From positions 1,247,031 to 1,311,030 of the forward strand of contig NZ_WKJC01000001.1 in assembly GCF_009674675.1 (NCBI RefSeq): a stretch of DNA of 64,000 nucleotides, in the 5' to 3' direction. The notes beneath the pieces were generated by a model. It made no database searches, was not told where the DNA came from, and saw only the letters and a list, made by a program, of their open reading frames with translations. The position numbers and the translations under genes were made by a program. Below are positions 7,909 to 17,297 of the stretch, piece by piece. Source of the DNA: Kangiella sp. HZ709. Lineage in GTDB: Bacteria; Pseudomonadota; Gammaproteobacteria; Enterobacterales; Kangiellaceae. The first letter of the stretch is position 1. Every line of letters begins with the position of its first letter.

Positions 7909-10092
7909 TTATAATTTCAAGTCAGGATTTAATATTTTTGGTGTAACAAAGATAAGTAACTCTTCTTTTGTGTTCTCTCTAGAAGTGTTTCTAAACAGCC
8001 AACCCATAAATGGTATATCACCAAGTAAAGGCACTTTGGTTTCATTCACCGTTGTTCTGTGCTGGAATATTCCGCCTAAAACAATAGTTTCACCATTATC
8101 TACCAATACTTGAGTGCCGATTTCTTGAGTATTAATCGCTGGAGCACCTCCAACAGCTTGTCCATTAGCAGTAGTGAACACAACATCTGCGCCTCGTCTA
8201 TCTTGTTTAATGGCTAAATCTAGATTAACACGCCCATCAGGTGTTATTTGTGGTGTTACCCTCAACTCTAGTACAGCCTCTTTAAATTGGATATTTGAAG
8301 AGCCGGATGACCCACCTTCTAAATAAGGAATTTCTTCACCTGCTTTAATAAAAGCTTCTCTTTGATTTGCTGTGACCACTTTAGGACTTGAAATTACTTC
8401 ACCGCGATTTTCTGATTCTAAAGCTGATATTTCTAAGTCTAAAATTAAACCCTCTGCAAGTCTGAAGAAAGATAACCCTAAGGAACCTGCAGGATTAGCC
8501 ACTGGTAAGCTAACATTTAAAGGAGAGGTGGACAAACCATCTATAGGAGCTCCTACTAATTGAGCAGCTCTTCCTAGAGTCCCAGAAATAGCGCCTTCAT
8601 TGCTGCTAAACTGATCTGAAATACCAAAGCGGGCCCCTATATCACGAGCAAAACCGTCATCTGCTGTCACAATTCGAGCTTCAATTAATACTTGCTGTAT
8701 TGGGCGATCTAACAATTCTACTAAATTTCTAGCTTCTTCAATTTTACTAGAAACATCTTTCACGATAAGACTGTTAGTGCGCACGTCAATTGAAACCGCA
8801 CCTCTGTCAGATAAGATACCAACAGATTGGTCTGCAGAAGTTGAACCTGCGTCACTTGCAGTAGATAGCTTAGAAGGCTTTAGTAATGAAGCTATTTCAA
8901 CCGCTTTAGCATAATTAACCTGAATAATTTCTGTTCGTAAAGGAGCTAATTCTTCTACTTGCTTAAGTGCCTCCAATTCCTGCTCTTCACGTTGAGCAAT
9001 AATCTCAACGGGCGCAATCATAATTACATTGCCTTCTTGACGCTTACCTAGGCCCTTAGATTTTAGAATAATATCTAAAGCTTGATCCCATGGTACATTC
9101 ACCAAATTCAAGGCCATTGAACCCTGAACATCATCACTAATCACAATGTTTAAGCCAGCAAAATCACCCAAAGTATGCAAAATGGCTTTTAAATCCATAT
9201 CCTGGAATTGTAAAGTTAAACGATCTCCTGACCACTTAGGTTTATCACGTTCACGTTTCTCAACTTCTTTTTTAGATAACGGCTTTAATTCAAGTGTGTA
9301 TTGGTCATCCGCTTGGTAAGCTAAATACTCAAAATTATCCGTTGCTCGAACCACTAGACGTACAGTATTTCCACGACGACTCGTCTCAACAATTTGTGCT
9401 GGTGTTGCAAAGTCAACAACATCCAATTTTCGAATAAAATTAGGATCGATATCTGTTTGTAAGAAGTCGGCAATTACGTTACGCCCTTCTTGTCGTAAAT
9501 CAACCGACACATTTGGATTACCTAAATTAACCAGTACTCGACCAGAACCATCAGTACCGCGCCTAAAATCAATACTAGAAATATCATAGTTACCTGAAAT
9601 ACCGTTGGACGAAGGTACAGCAGCGGCAACGTTACTTGCAGAAGTGGCTCCCGCATCACCAAGTGTGACTAAAAAAGTATTACCTTGAACTTGGCTATTG
9701 TATGACACCATTCTATCCAAGTTAATAATCACGCGAGTTCTTCCGCCTGCTTCTACCGCAGTCACAGAATTTAAAACACCGACACCAACTTGCTTAGTTT
9801 TATAAGCTAAATTAGAATCAACACCGTTGAAATCCATAGAAATTCTGGCAGGGCTTACCGTCGTAAACTCCGAAGGTGTAGGAGGAGCACTTGAATACTC
9901 AAGCTTTAATTGAACCTTGTCTCCTGGCAATACTTGGTAATCAATTGATTCCAACTGGCTGGCTTGAATACCCCAAGATGCTAGCAAAGTCACCATTGCC
10001 AATGAACATTTCTTTAAAAAACCTTTAGATTTTTTCAACATAATTTTATTACCCAAGTGTAACTGTTGATTCCATAAATTCGTTAGTTTCAT
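7909..10092 (-). CDS. pilQ: Type IV pilus secretin PilQ
   Basis: PilQ forms the outer-membrane ring through which type IV pili extrude. The 727-aa protein has a signal peptide, one or two AMIN domains that bind peptidoglycan (to about residue 270), a secretin N-terminal domain (DLKAILHTLGDFAGLNIVIS), an N1/KH-type domain and the C-terminal secretin barrel ending in VPLLGDIPFMGWLFRN. The first ATG has a good GGGGG ribosome-binding site. A start at 10041 (MLKKSKGF) would give a more typical signal peptide, so both are possible. It is the last gene of pilMNOPQ. Confidence 0.96.
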   Translation of the reverse strand: MKLTNLWNQQLHLGNKIMLKKSKGFLKKCSLAMVTLLASWGIQASQLESIDYQVLPGDKVQLKLEYSSAPPTPSEFTTVSPARISMDFNGVDSNLAYKTKQVGVGVLNSVTAVEAGGRTRVIINLDRMVSYNSQVQGNTFLVTLGDAGATSASNVAAAVPSSNGISGNYDISSIDFRRGTDGSGRVLVNLGNPNVSVDLRQEGRNVIADFLQTDIDPNFIRKLDVVDFATPAQIVETSRRGNTVRLVVRATDNFEYLAYQADDQYTLELKPLSKKEVEKRERDKPKWSGDRLTLQFQDMDLKAILHTLGDFAGLNIVISDDVQGSMALNLVNVPWDQALDIILKSKGLGKRQEGNVIMIAPVEIIAQREEQELEALKQVEELAPLRTEIIQVNYAKAVEIASLLKPSKLSTASDAGSTSADQSVGILSDRGAVSIDVRTNSLIVKDVSSKIEEARNLVELLDRPIQQVLIEARIVTADDGFARDIGARFGISDQFSSNEGAISGTLGRAAQLVGAPIDGLSTSPLNVSLPVANPAGSLGLSFFRLAEGLILDLEISALESENRGEVISSPKVVTANQREAFIKAGEEIPYLEGGSSGSSNIQFKEAVLELRVTPQITPDGRVNLDLAIKQDRRGADVVFTTANGQAVGGAPAINTQEIGTQVLVDNGETIVLGGIFQHRTTVNETKVPLLGDIPFMGWLFRNTSRENTKEELLIFVTPKILNPDLKL

Positions 10093-10101
10093 TATTGCCC
10101 C

Positions 10102-10662
10102 CTACTGTCCTATCACTAGGTACTGTGGACGTTTTTCCCAACATCCCTTTGAATTCGGTACAATTGCTTCAATAGTGATTTGATCACTATCTATTTTAAT
10201 AACCTTACCGTCATTAAGACCAATATATTCACCTTCATACACTGGCTGAATAACACCAGCACTTTCTCCTGATTGAATTTTGATCAGACCGCGATGCTGT
10301 CGTTTATTGGATATCAAACCGACATATTGCAAAGCATCTAAGCCAAATCGCTCCAAATCAAATTTCTGACGATTTGGATCTGGCTGTAGGTCACTTTCAC
10401 AACCTTCTTCAATTTGAAGTAAACGCGTTTCATATTCAGGGTCAAGTTGTGCAAAAGGGCTTCTTAAAGCGAATGCATCGTAAGCGTAAGGCTCATAAGG
10501 AATGACCGTCGGCAATTCTTTAATTCCTGTAGGAGTACTGTCTTTAATCTGCTGAACTTTTTGTTGAAGCTCATTCAGCCCACTTCCTTGACACCCCGAC
10601 AATATAAAGCCAGCTAGGATAGCAACTGATAATGATTTTATTTTAGTCATTGTTAAAGCCAC
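10102..10662 (-). CDS. pilP: Type IV pilus inner-membrane lipoprotein PilP
   Basis: The 186-aa product has a lipoprotein signal (lipobox LSGC near residue 23) and the PilP beta-domain, which contacts the PilQ secretin and ties the inner-membrane PilMNO platform to the outer-membrane channel. Motifs include DPFALRSPFA-like YDAFALRSPF and LDALQYVG. The chosen GTG start abuts the pilO stop and has AAGGA 7 nt upstream. An ATG four codons in (10650) is an alternative. It lies 9 nt before pilQ. Confidence 0.92.
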   Translation of the reverse strand: MALTMTKIKSLSVAILAGFILSGCQGSGLNELQQKVQQIKDSTPTGIKELPTVIPYEPYAYDAFALRSPFAQLDPEYETRLLQIEEGCESDLQPDPNRQKFDLERFGLDALQYVGLISNKRQHRGLIKIQSGESAGVIQPVYEGEYIGLNDGKVIKIDSDQITIEAIVPNSKGCWEKRPQYLVIGQ

Positions 10663-11274
10663 CTATATATCCTTGGGTTCATAACGATAAGTTTTCGCCA
10701 ATACGGTAAAGCTTAAAGCTTCAGCATCACCATCTTCTCCAGCTCTTCTACCAGTGTCTGTTGCAGGTTGAATTTTAAAATCATGCAAAGTAACAATACG
10801 AGGCAAACCCGAAATGCGACTAACAAAGTCTGCAATTTGGTGATAACTACCAATTGCCGATATGCTTATCGGTTTTTCCATATAAAACTCTTTAGGTACT
10901 TCACCTTGATAAGAATGCGAAATCAAATCCACGCCTGCACCAGAAGCTGCATAAGATATCTCATCAAGCAAACCTGGAATCTCTGTACTTTTAGGTAGCC
11001 TTTCCAACAAATCATTAAATATATTTTGCATTTCTTGTTTTTGTTGACGATATAACTCTAAATTTGCAGCTTTTTTGTACTTAGTCGTAAATTCCGAAAT
11101 TTTCTCTTGCTCTATCCTTTCTTTTGATTCCAATTCAAGCAGTTGATCGCTGGTAAAAAAGTAATAACCCAAACCAAAAACCACTAACATAGCAACAATA
11201 ATCACAGCAATTTTCCCTGGCCATGGCCAATTGCCCATGTTGTTAATATCTTGATACTTGCTCATATCAGCCAT
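10663..11274 (-). CDS. pilO: Type IV pilus alignment protein PilO
   Basis: PilO pairs with PilN in the inner membrane, and the dimer binds PilP. The 203-aa protein has a short cytoplasmic N-terminus, one membrane segment (about residues 20-42), a periplasmic coiled coil and a ferredoxin-like C-terminal domain. This is the family architecture, and MGNWPWPGKI near the N-terminus is a common PilO motif. Its start overlaps the pilN stop, so translation is likely coupled. Confidence 0.93.
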   Translation of the reverse strand: MADMSKYQDINNMGNWPWPGKIAVIIVAMLVVFGLGYYFFTSDQLLELESKERIEQEKISEFTTKYKKAANLELYRQQKQEMQNIFNDLLERLPKSTEIPGLLDEISYAASGAGVDLISHSYQGEVPKEFYMEKPISISAIGSYHQIADFVSRISGLPRIVTLHDFKIQPATDTGRRAGEDGDAEALSFTVLAKTYRYEPKDI

Positions 11275-11852
11275 TAGTTAGCACCTCCATCAGCATCCTT
11301 ACCATCTCTACCTGGAATAACTTGTAATCCATCAAGCACAAAGTTTTGTGCCGGTATTCCTTTTTGTTCTTTTTTAATGTCTTTTAAATCCCCAGCTCTT
11401 AATCGCTCTGAACTATCCAGCTTTCTCATAAATTCAGAAATTCTTGGGGTCGTTTCACCGCGACCTACAAAAGTTAAATTCTTATCATTGGTTCTTTCGA
11501 AGCTGTTGAGGTGGATTCCTTCAGGAACTGATGTTACTAGGTCAGAAAACATTTTTACAACTTCAGGACGACTTTGCTGCAAGCCTTGAATAACGTCCAT
11601 CTGATTTTCTAATTCTGCCAACTCTTTTTCAATTTTTACGATTTCAGTGATTTGCCTATTGAGCTGATCGATTTCTTGAGTGAGATAATTGTTCCGCTCT
11701 TGCTGGGCACCTATCCGCCCTTGCATCGCCCAATAAACCAGCGCCATAATTCCAACGGCAAACAACACCATCAAACCTAGAGTAATAAAGAATTCTTTTT
11801 GGCGTTGTTGGCGCGCTTCTTCACGCCAGTCGAGTAAATTAATTAAAGCCAT
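11274..11852 (-). CDS. pilN: Type IV pilus assembly protein PilN
   Basis: PilN is the membrane partner of PilO, and its cytoplasmic N-terminal tail docks onto PilM. The start is set at the ATG giving MALINLLDWREE, because the conserved INLLDWR-like tail is the PilM-binding motif and this ATG overlaps the pilM stop (TAATG). A longer frame to 11882 exists but would add ten atypical residues. One membrane segment, a coiled coil and a periplasmic domain follow. The product is 192 aa. Confidence 0.93.
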   Translation of the reverse strand: MALINLLDWREEARQQRQKEFFITLGLMVLFAVGIMALVYWAMQGRIGAQQERNNYLTQEIDQLNRQITEIVKIEKELAELENQMDVIQGLQQSRPEVVKMFSDLVTSVPEGIHLNSFERTNDKNLTFVGRGETTPRISEFMRKLDSSERLRAGDLKDIKKEQKGIPAQNFVLDGLQVIPGRDGKDADGGAN

Positions 11853-12919
11853 TAATCGAAACTCCTTAGTGCAAGCCCGCAACTAATCATCATTGCAGGA
11901 GCGTCCGAGCTCAACGCCTGTGTATTAACATGCGAAGAAATGGACATTTCTGCAAATGGATTTGCGACACGGGTAGGTGTACCTAAATGCTCTTGAATCA
12001 TCATGTCCAATCCATTGATTGAAGCACAACCGCCAGCCAAGATGATTTCATTTACGCTGTTAAATTCACTGGCAGAGAAGAAGAATTGAAGTGCACGCCC
12101 CACTTGTTGAGTAATAATTTCAGCAAATGGAATTAAAATTTCCGCTTCATAATCATCAGGTAAACTGCCTTGCTTTTTAGCTAAGCCAGCTTCTTGATAA
12201 GAAAGACCGTAACGGCTTTGAATTTCTTCGGTTAATTGATTGCCACCGAACAATTGTTCACGGTTATAAATTACCTGACCATTTTGAAGAACGTTCAAAC
12301 TGGTAATGGTTGCGCCAATATCGATAATCGCAACCACTGAATTTTCGATATGCTCGACCGTTTTCTTCTTTGTTAGTTGATATGCGCGCTCGATGGCATA
12401 GGCCTCAATATCGACAACTTTAGCCACAAGGTCAGCATCTTCTAATGCTTCTACTCGAGAATCTACGTTAGTACTTCGCGAAGCGGCCAATAAAACATCA
12501 ACCATATTATCAGCTGACGCCGAGTCACCTAACACACGGAAGTCCATATTAACTTCTTCTAGCGGGTAAGGGATATATTGATCGGCTTCGATGCGAATTT
12601 GATCTTCCATCGCTTCATCGTCCAAACCTTTTTCCATTTGGATAGATCGCGTTATTACGGCTGAGCCTGAAACAGCTACCGCGGCATATTTTGTATTAGC
12701 TCTAGCTTTTTGAACGGCTTTTTTGATGGCGTTACCAACAGCTTCTGTATCGCGGATGTCTCGCTCTACAACTGCGCCTTGAGGTAAAGGCTCAACCGCA
12801 TAGCGGTCTACACGATAACGATTGCCTACTTTGCCTAGCTGCAACACCTTAACTGCGGTGGAGCTAATGTCGATACCAACTACAGGTACCTGTTTTTTTT
12901 GAAATAACCCCAGAACCAT
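11852..12919 (-). CDS. pilM: Type IV pilus actin-like ATPase PilM
   Basis: PilM is a cytoplasmic actin/FtsA-fold protein that binds PilN and links the pilus platform to the motor. The 355-aa sequence starts with VVGIDISSTAVKVLQL (phosphate-1 loop). It has IIDIGATITSLNV (phosphate-2) and the adenosine motif ILAGGCASINGL. It is the first gene of pilMNOPQ and diverges from mrcA, the normal gammaproteobacterial arrangement. Length is typical. Confidence 0.96.
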   Translation of the reverse strand: MVLGLFQKKQVPVVGIDISSTAVKVLQLGKVGNRYRVDRYAVEPLPQGAVVERDIRDTEAVGNAIKKAVQKARANTKYAAVAVSGSAVITRSIQMEKGLDDEAMEDQIRIEADQYIPYPLEEVNMDFRVLGDSASADNMVDVLLAASRSTNVDSRVEALEDADLVAKVVDIEAYAIERAYQLTKKKTVEHIENSVVAIIDIGATITSLNVLQNGQVIYNREQLFGGNQLTEEIQSRYGLSYQEAGLAKKQGSLPDDYEAEILIPFAEIITQQVGRALQFFFSASEFNSVNEIILAGGCASINGLDMMIQEHLGTPTRVANPFAEMSISSHVNTQALSSDAPAMMISCGLALRSFD

Positions 12920-13158
12920 AAATCCTATGCCTCTTCTTTATGTGGTTCGTTAACTTCCCTTTATAAGCCTAATATTAGCGCTTCAGTGCCAAAAGATAAA
13001 CTTTTTAATTGGTATAAAGTTAAACTTTTTTCTTAACTAACGTCTCTAAGATACTATATTTACTATAATTTACAAAAAAATTCAGCCTTTTTTTTACAAA
13101 AAGGTATACTGGTAATCACTTTGAGATTTCCTGTCGAACGGTCACCTTAATTCTTTTT
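12920..13158. other. Divergent intergenic region between pilM and mrcA
   Basis: These 239 bases are AT-rich with runs of A and T and should hold the divergent promoters for the pil operon and mrcA. I see no RNA gene, strong hairpin or convincing pair of -35/-10 boxes. The only notable points are a T8 run near 13088 and GGTATACT near 13103, which could be an extended -10 element for mrcA. Confidence 0.4.
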
Positions 13159-15690
13159 ATGAAAATTACCATCTACATATTGAAGAAAATCACCTTATTT
13201 GTGAGTTTACTCACAATATTTGGTGTTATGGTAGTTTTAGGCGCTTATCTCTATTCCGCGCCACAACTGCCAACTATTGCTTCGTTAAAAAATATTCAGC
13301 TACAGACCCCCATGCGAATTTTTACCGCCGATAAAAAACTAATTGGTGAGTTTGGTGATGTCAGGCGCATTCCAGTGACATTAGAGCAAGTCCCAGAGAA
13401 TTTTGTAAACGCTTTAATTGCAACTGAAGATAAGCGTTTTAGAGAGCATTCAGGAGTTGATTTACTTGGTATTCTAAGGGTTATCAAAGTTGCACTAACA
13501 ACTCAAGAAGCCACCGAAGGTGCTAGCACCTTGACCATGCAAACCGCTCGCAACATGTTCTTAAATCGTGATAAGCGCTTGAAACGTAAACTTATTGAGA
13601 TGTTCTTAGCGTTGAAAATGGAACAAGAACTGAGTAAAGATGAGATTTTAGAACTTTATACTAATAAAGTTCATTTTAGCCATAGAGCTTATGGTTTAGG
13701 CGCGGCAGCACAAGTTTATTACGGTAAAGATGTAACTGAGCTTGATCTACCTCAAGCCGCTATGATGGCGGGGTTATTAAAAGGCGAATCGGCTTATAAC
13801 CCGATTTCTAATCCAGAGCGCGCGCTCAATCGCCGTAACTTGGTTCTTAGCCGCATGCTCTCTGAAAATTATATTACTGAAGACGATTACCAACTAGCAT
13901 TGGAGACCCCTCTAACCGCCACCAAACATACTGCAGATTTAGACTTAAATGCACCTTACGTGGCCGAGATGGTTCGCCTGGATACTTTAAATCGTTTTGG
14001 ACGCGAGCAAGCCTACACTCAAGGCCTCGAAATCTACACCACGATTGACTCCAAACAGCAAATGGCAGCCACCCAAGCTTTAAGACAAGGTTTACTGGAT
14101 TATGATCGCCGCCATGGCTATAAAGGTCCTGAGCTAGTCGTTGAGAACTTTGATCAAGAGGATAAGCAAGCACTCACCACCCTTCTTAGCTCAACGCCTT
14201 CGATTGGAGGCCTTGAACCAGCCATTGTGACACAAGTTAGCGAACAATCCATTGAGGTGATTAACTCAAAACTAGAAACTATCATTATTGATTGGTCAGG
14301 TCTCGATTGGGCGGCAAAATTTATATCTGATACCAAAATCGGCAATAAGCCCAAAAAAGCCAGTGAGATTGTAGGTGTTGGCAGTTTAATTAGAATCATT
14401 GATGCTGGCCCCAAGCTTGATAAAAAGGGCAATATTATTGCAGAAAATCAATGGCAACTTAGCCAGGTGCCGGAAGCAGTTTCTGGATTTGTCGCCTTGA
14501 AGCCCAAAGATGGAGCAGTAACGGCTTTAGTAGGTGGTTTTGATTACCTTTCTAACAAGTTTAACTTAGTCACCCAAGCTCGTCGCCAACCTGGCTCGAA
14601 TATTAAGCCTTTTATATATGCCGCGGCATTAAACAAAGGCTTTACACCAGCAAGTCTAGTCAATGACGCGCCATTCATTAAGGTGAATGAAGCGATTGAC
14701 GAAGTATGGCGACCTCAAAATGACAACTTAAAATATAACGGCCCTACTCGTTTAAGAGTTGGTTTAAAACGCTCAATCAATACCATATCCACACGCCTTA
14801 TCGACGCTATAGGTGCGGATTATGCGGAACAATATTTAGTCAAAGTTGGCTTGCCCGATGAGCACATGGATCCATACCAATCATTGGCATTAGGTACTGC
14901 GAGCTTTACCCCAATGGAAATGGCCATGGCCTATGCAGTTCTTGCCAATGGTGGCTATCAAGTAGAGCCCTATTTTATTAAAGAGGTACGAACCTCAGAT
15001 GGCGATGTCCTTTTTGAAACTACCCCTAAAATAGTCTGCAAAGAGTGCGAACAGCTAATCATTGAGCGTCAACTAAATGCTGATACACCTTCTCCTGAAA
15101 TTCGTAATTATCCTGAATTACCTGTGGCCGAAGAGCAAATTGCACAGTTAGTAATGGACCCCCGCGATGCTTTTATAATCTACGACATGATGAAAGACGT
15201 TATTAAAAGTGGAACTGCTACTACTACCTTAAAGCGCCGTCAAAGCTCTTTGTTGAAACGCAATGACCTTGCTGGCAAAACAGGCACCGCCAATGATTAT
15301 AAAGATGCTTGGTTTTCAGGTTTTAATAGCGAATTGGTAGGTTCGGCTTGGATGGGTTTTTCTGACCACCGACGTAGTCTTGGTAAGTTCGAATATGGCG
15401 GCAAAGCAGCGCTACCTATTTGGGCTGCATTTATGGAACAAATACTAGCTGGCAGCACTGAAAAGCACATTATACAGCCGCCGGGAGTAGTTTCAGCCAA
15501 AATTGACCCTGCAACAGGCAAGCTGGCAGCAATTGGCCAAAGTGATGGTATTTTCGAGTATTTCCGCGATGATAATGTGCCAAGCGAAATTGCTCAAACC
15601 GATAATAACTTAATACCTGAAGTTTTGATTGATTCGCCTTTTGATGAAGAGGAGAACGATGAGTCAACAAATGAAGGTTCAATATTTTAA
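13159..15690 (+). CDS. mrcA: Penicillin-binding protein 1A (bifunctional transglycosylase/transpeptidase)
   Basis: This class A PBP polymerises and crosslinks peptidoglycan. The 843-aa sequence has one N-terminal membrane anchor. The glycosyltransferase domain carries the catalytic glutamate in ATEDKRFREHSGVD and GASTLTMQTARN. An OB-like insert typical of PBP1A (about 315-440) follows. The transpeptidase domain has the nucleophile in PGSNIKPF, the SxN motif in KRSINTIS and KTGTANDYKDAWF. Its position divergent from pilM is conserved in gammaproteobacteria. The C-terminal tail is acidic. Confidence 0.96.
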   Translation: MKITIYILKKITLFVSLLTIFGVMVVLGAYLYSAPQLPTIASLKNIQLQTPMRIFTADKKLIGEFGDVRRIPVTLEQVPENFVNALIATEDKRFREHSGVDLLGILRVIKVALTTQEATEGASTLTMQTARNMFLNRDKRLKRKLIEMFLALKMEQELSKDEILELYTNKVHFSHRAYGLGAAAQVYYGKDVTELDLPQAAMMAGLLKGESAYNPISNPERALNRRNLVLSRMLSENYITEDDYQLALETPLTATKHTADLDLNAPYVAEMVRLDTLNRFGREQAYTQGLEIYTTIDSKQQMAATQALRQGLLDYDRRHGYKGPELVVENFDQEDKQALTTLLSSTPSIGGLEPAIVTQVSEQSIEVINSKLETIIIDWSGLDWAAKFISDTKIGNKPKKASEIVGVGSLIRIIDAGPKLDKKGNIIAENQWQLSQVPEAVSGFVALKPKDGAVTALVGGFDYLSNKFNLVTQARRQPGSNIKPFIYAAALNKGFTPASLVNDAPFIKVNEAIDEVWRPQNDNLKYNGPTRLRVGLKRSINTISTRLIDAIGADYAEQYLVKVGLPDEHMDPYQSLALGTASFTPMEMAMAYAVLANGGYQVEPYFIKEVRTSDGDVLFETTPKIVCKECEQLIIERQLNADTPSPEIRNYPELPVAEEQIAQLVMDPRDAFIIYDMMKDVIKSGTATTTLKRRQSSLLKRNDLAGKTGTANDYKDAWFSGFNSELVGSAWMGFSDHRRSLGKFEYGGKAALPIWAAFMEQILAGSTEKHIIQPPGVVSAKIDPATGKLAAIGQSDGIFEYFRDDNVPSEIAQTDNNLIPEVLIDSPFDEEENDESTNEGSIF

Positions 15691-15727
15691 AACTATTTAA
15701 TTTGAAGACAGTTATATAACACTTATA

Positions 15728-15755
15728 AAAAGCGACAGTTTGTCGCTTTTTTTTT
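15728..15755 (+). terminator. Rho-independent terminator after mrcA
   Basis: AAAAGCGAC and GTCGCTTTT pair around a 5-nt loop and run into an uninterrupted T-tract. It lies 38 nt beyond the mrcA stop. Confidence 0.9.
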
Positions 15756-15847
15756 ATTTCAAATTTCTGATATAACTAGAAAATACATGGAATAAAACTG
15801 CAACCGTATCGTTAACCCCTTGGTACAAACAAAAATTGGAGCGGTCA

Positions 15848-16378
15848 GTGAGTCAAAATCACTCGCAAGACTTATTGAAATCATCGGAGAAAGCATTGGT
15901 ATTTGCCAAACAGATGTTAGGCAACCAGTCTGATGCGGAAGATCTAGTGCAAACTAGTGTCATTAAAGCACTTACGCACCCTAGTGCGCCCGCTGCTGGA
16001 GCCGACTTGCAAAAATGGTTATATCGAGTAGTTCGCAACGGCGCCATTGATAAGATACGAGAGCAAGCTAGGTTTGTTAGTTACGAATCAGAAGATGATA
16101 TTGGAAGTACTAGCGACTTTGAATCGCCTGAATTACAGCTTGAACAAGAGCAGTTACAAGAAAGATTAAAAAAAGCTCTCATGAAGCTACCTATCACGCA
16201 AAAAGAAATCATCGTATTGCGTGACTATCATCAAAGCTCTTACGACGATATCGCGGAGATATTATCTATTCCAAAAGGCACCGTTATGTCTCGATTGCAT
16301 CGAGCACGACTGGCTTTAAGAACGCTGTTGCTGAAACAGCAATCAATAGAAACCACAAAAGTTACTCAAGAGGTTTAA
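15848..16378 (+). CDS. ECF-type RNA polymerase sigma factor
   Basis: The protein (176 aa from the chosen start) has sigma-70 region 2 (QSDAEDLVQTSVIKAL and KWLYRVVRNGAIDKIR) and region 4 with a helix-turn-helix (SYDDIAEILSIPKGTVMSRLHRAR). It lacks regions 1 and 3, as in ECF sigma factors. The GTG at 15848 is preferred because GGAG lies 6 nt upstream; an upstream TTG at 15836 has none. A zinc-finger anti-sigma gene begins 1 nt after the stop, so the regulon is probably held off until that partner is inactivated. The signal and targets are unknown. Confidence 0.9.
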   Translation: MSQNHSQDLLKSSEKALVFAKQMLGNQSDAEDLVQTSVIKALTHPSAPAAGADLQKWLYRVVRNGAIDKIREQARFVSYESEDDIGSTSDFESPELQLEQEQLQERLKKALMKLPITQKEIIVLRDYHQSSYDDIAEILSIPKGTVMSRLHRARLALRTLLLKQQSIETTKVTQEV

Positions 16379-16379
16379 G

Positions 16380-16817
16380 ATGAAACTTTGTGATAAAACG
16401 CAAGAATTAATTAGTGGTTATCTCGATAACGAATTAACCCAACAAGACAGTCAAATGGTAAGAGTTCATATTGAGTCTTGTGATAACTGCAAGAGCATTT
16501 ATCAAGATTTATACGCAATTAAAAAGGCAACTTCGGAGCTTGACTATCGCACAACTGAGGCTGAAAAAATTCACAAACTCCTACAAGAGCCTACTGCTAA
16601 GAACTTTTCGGTTATAGGTTGGACTTTGTTAATTATTGGTTTAATTGGATTAATGATATTTCAAGCATTTACTTTTTTCTTTTCCGATGAGGTCCCAGTT
16701 ATCATTAAATTATTGGCATTTGCCATCGAAGCTGGCGCATTAGCCTTATTCATTTCTGTATTAAGACAAAGGTTGATAGCTCAAAAAACTGACAAATATA
16801 AGAAGGTACAACTATGA
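16380..16817 (+). CDS. Zinc-finger membrane anti-sigma factor
   Basis: The 145-aa product has an N-terminal zinc anti-sigma (ZAS) motif HX3CX2C at His30, Cys34 and Cys37, with another cysteine at position 4, then two predicted membrane segments (about 75-97 and 104-124). Family members hold an ECF sigma factor at the membrane or respond to thiol oxidation. Its location one base after the sigma gene and its overlap with the next gene (ATGA) indicate one operon. The C-terminal part after the second segment is short, so no periplasmic sensor domain is present. Confidence 0.85.
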   Translation: MKLCDKTQELISGYLDNELTQQDSQMVRVHIESCDNCKSIYQDLYAIKKATSELDYRTTEAEKIHKLLQEPTAKNFSVIGWTLLIIGLIGLMIFQAFTFFFSDEVPVIIKLLAFAIEAGALALFISVLRQRLIAQKTDKYKKVQL

Positions 16818-17149
16818 AATCCGACATTCATGTTTTTACGTTAGAGCAAGTTCCTAATCACAATGTTGTTAAAGTAATTGGCTTAGTAAGAGGTAATGCC
16901 GTTAGAGCACGCCATTTAGGCCGAGATATTTTAGCTGGCCTCAGAAATATAGTTGGCGGTGAAATTATGGAGTACACCAAACTAATGGCTGAAAGCCGAG
17001 AGCAAGCTATCGATAGAATGACTGAAGAAGCTAAAATGCTTGGCGCTAACGCTATCATTGGTGCTCGCTTTACTACCTCTATGGTCTCACAGGGCGCAGC
17101 TGAATTGTTAGCTTTTGGTACCGCGGTAATTATTGAAGAAAGTAAGTAG
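16814..17149 (+). CDS. YbjQ-family (UPF0145) protein
   Basis: This 111-aa protein belongs to the YbjQ family, sometimes called putative heavy-metal-binding. The recognisable segments are VIGLVRGNAV, the RDILAGLRNIVGGE stretch and LGANAIIGARF. Members form pentameric rings; the function is unsettled. It overlaps the anti-sigma gene by 4 bp and is thus the third gene of the sigma operon, an unusual partner that may point to membrane or metal stress. It has no membrane segment. Confidence 0.85.
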   Translation: MKSDIHVFTLEQVPNHNVVKVIGLVRGNAVRARHLGRDILAGLRNIVGGEIMEYTKLMAESREQAIDRMTEEAKMLGANAIIGARFTTSMVSQGAAELLAFGTAVIIEESK

Positions 17150-17297
17150 GCAAATAAAGTAATCATTATCCTAAAGGAATATCAGCTGAGCTGGCTAAAG
17201 ACGCAGTAACTGTTCAGAATCTATATACACACTTTATTTACACTTCTTTAGGTAGCTTCAGTGTAACTTTATTCAAAAGCTTTTATCTAAATTAGTA

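Noticed and set aside
11853-11882. Ten extra residues at the pilN N-terminus
   Set aside because: The conserved INLLDWR tail starts at the ATG at 11852, which overlaps the pilM stop, and the extension is not family-like.
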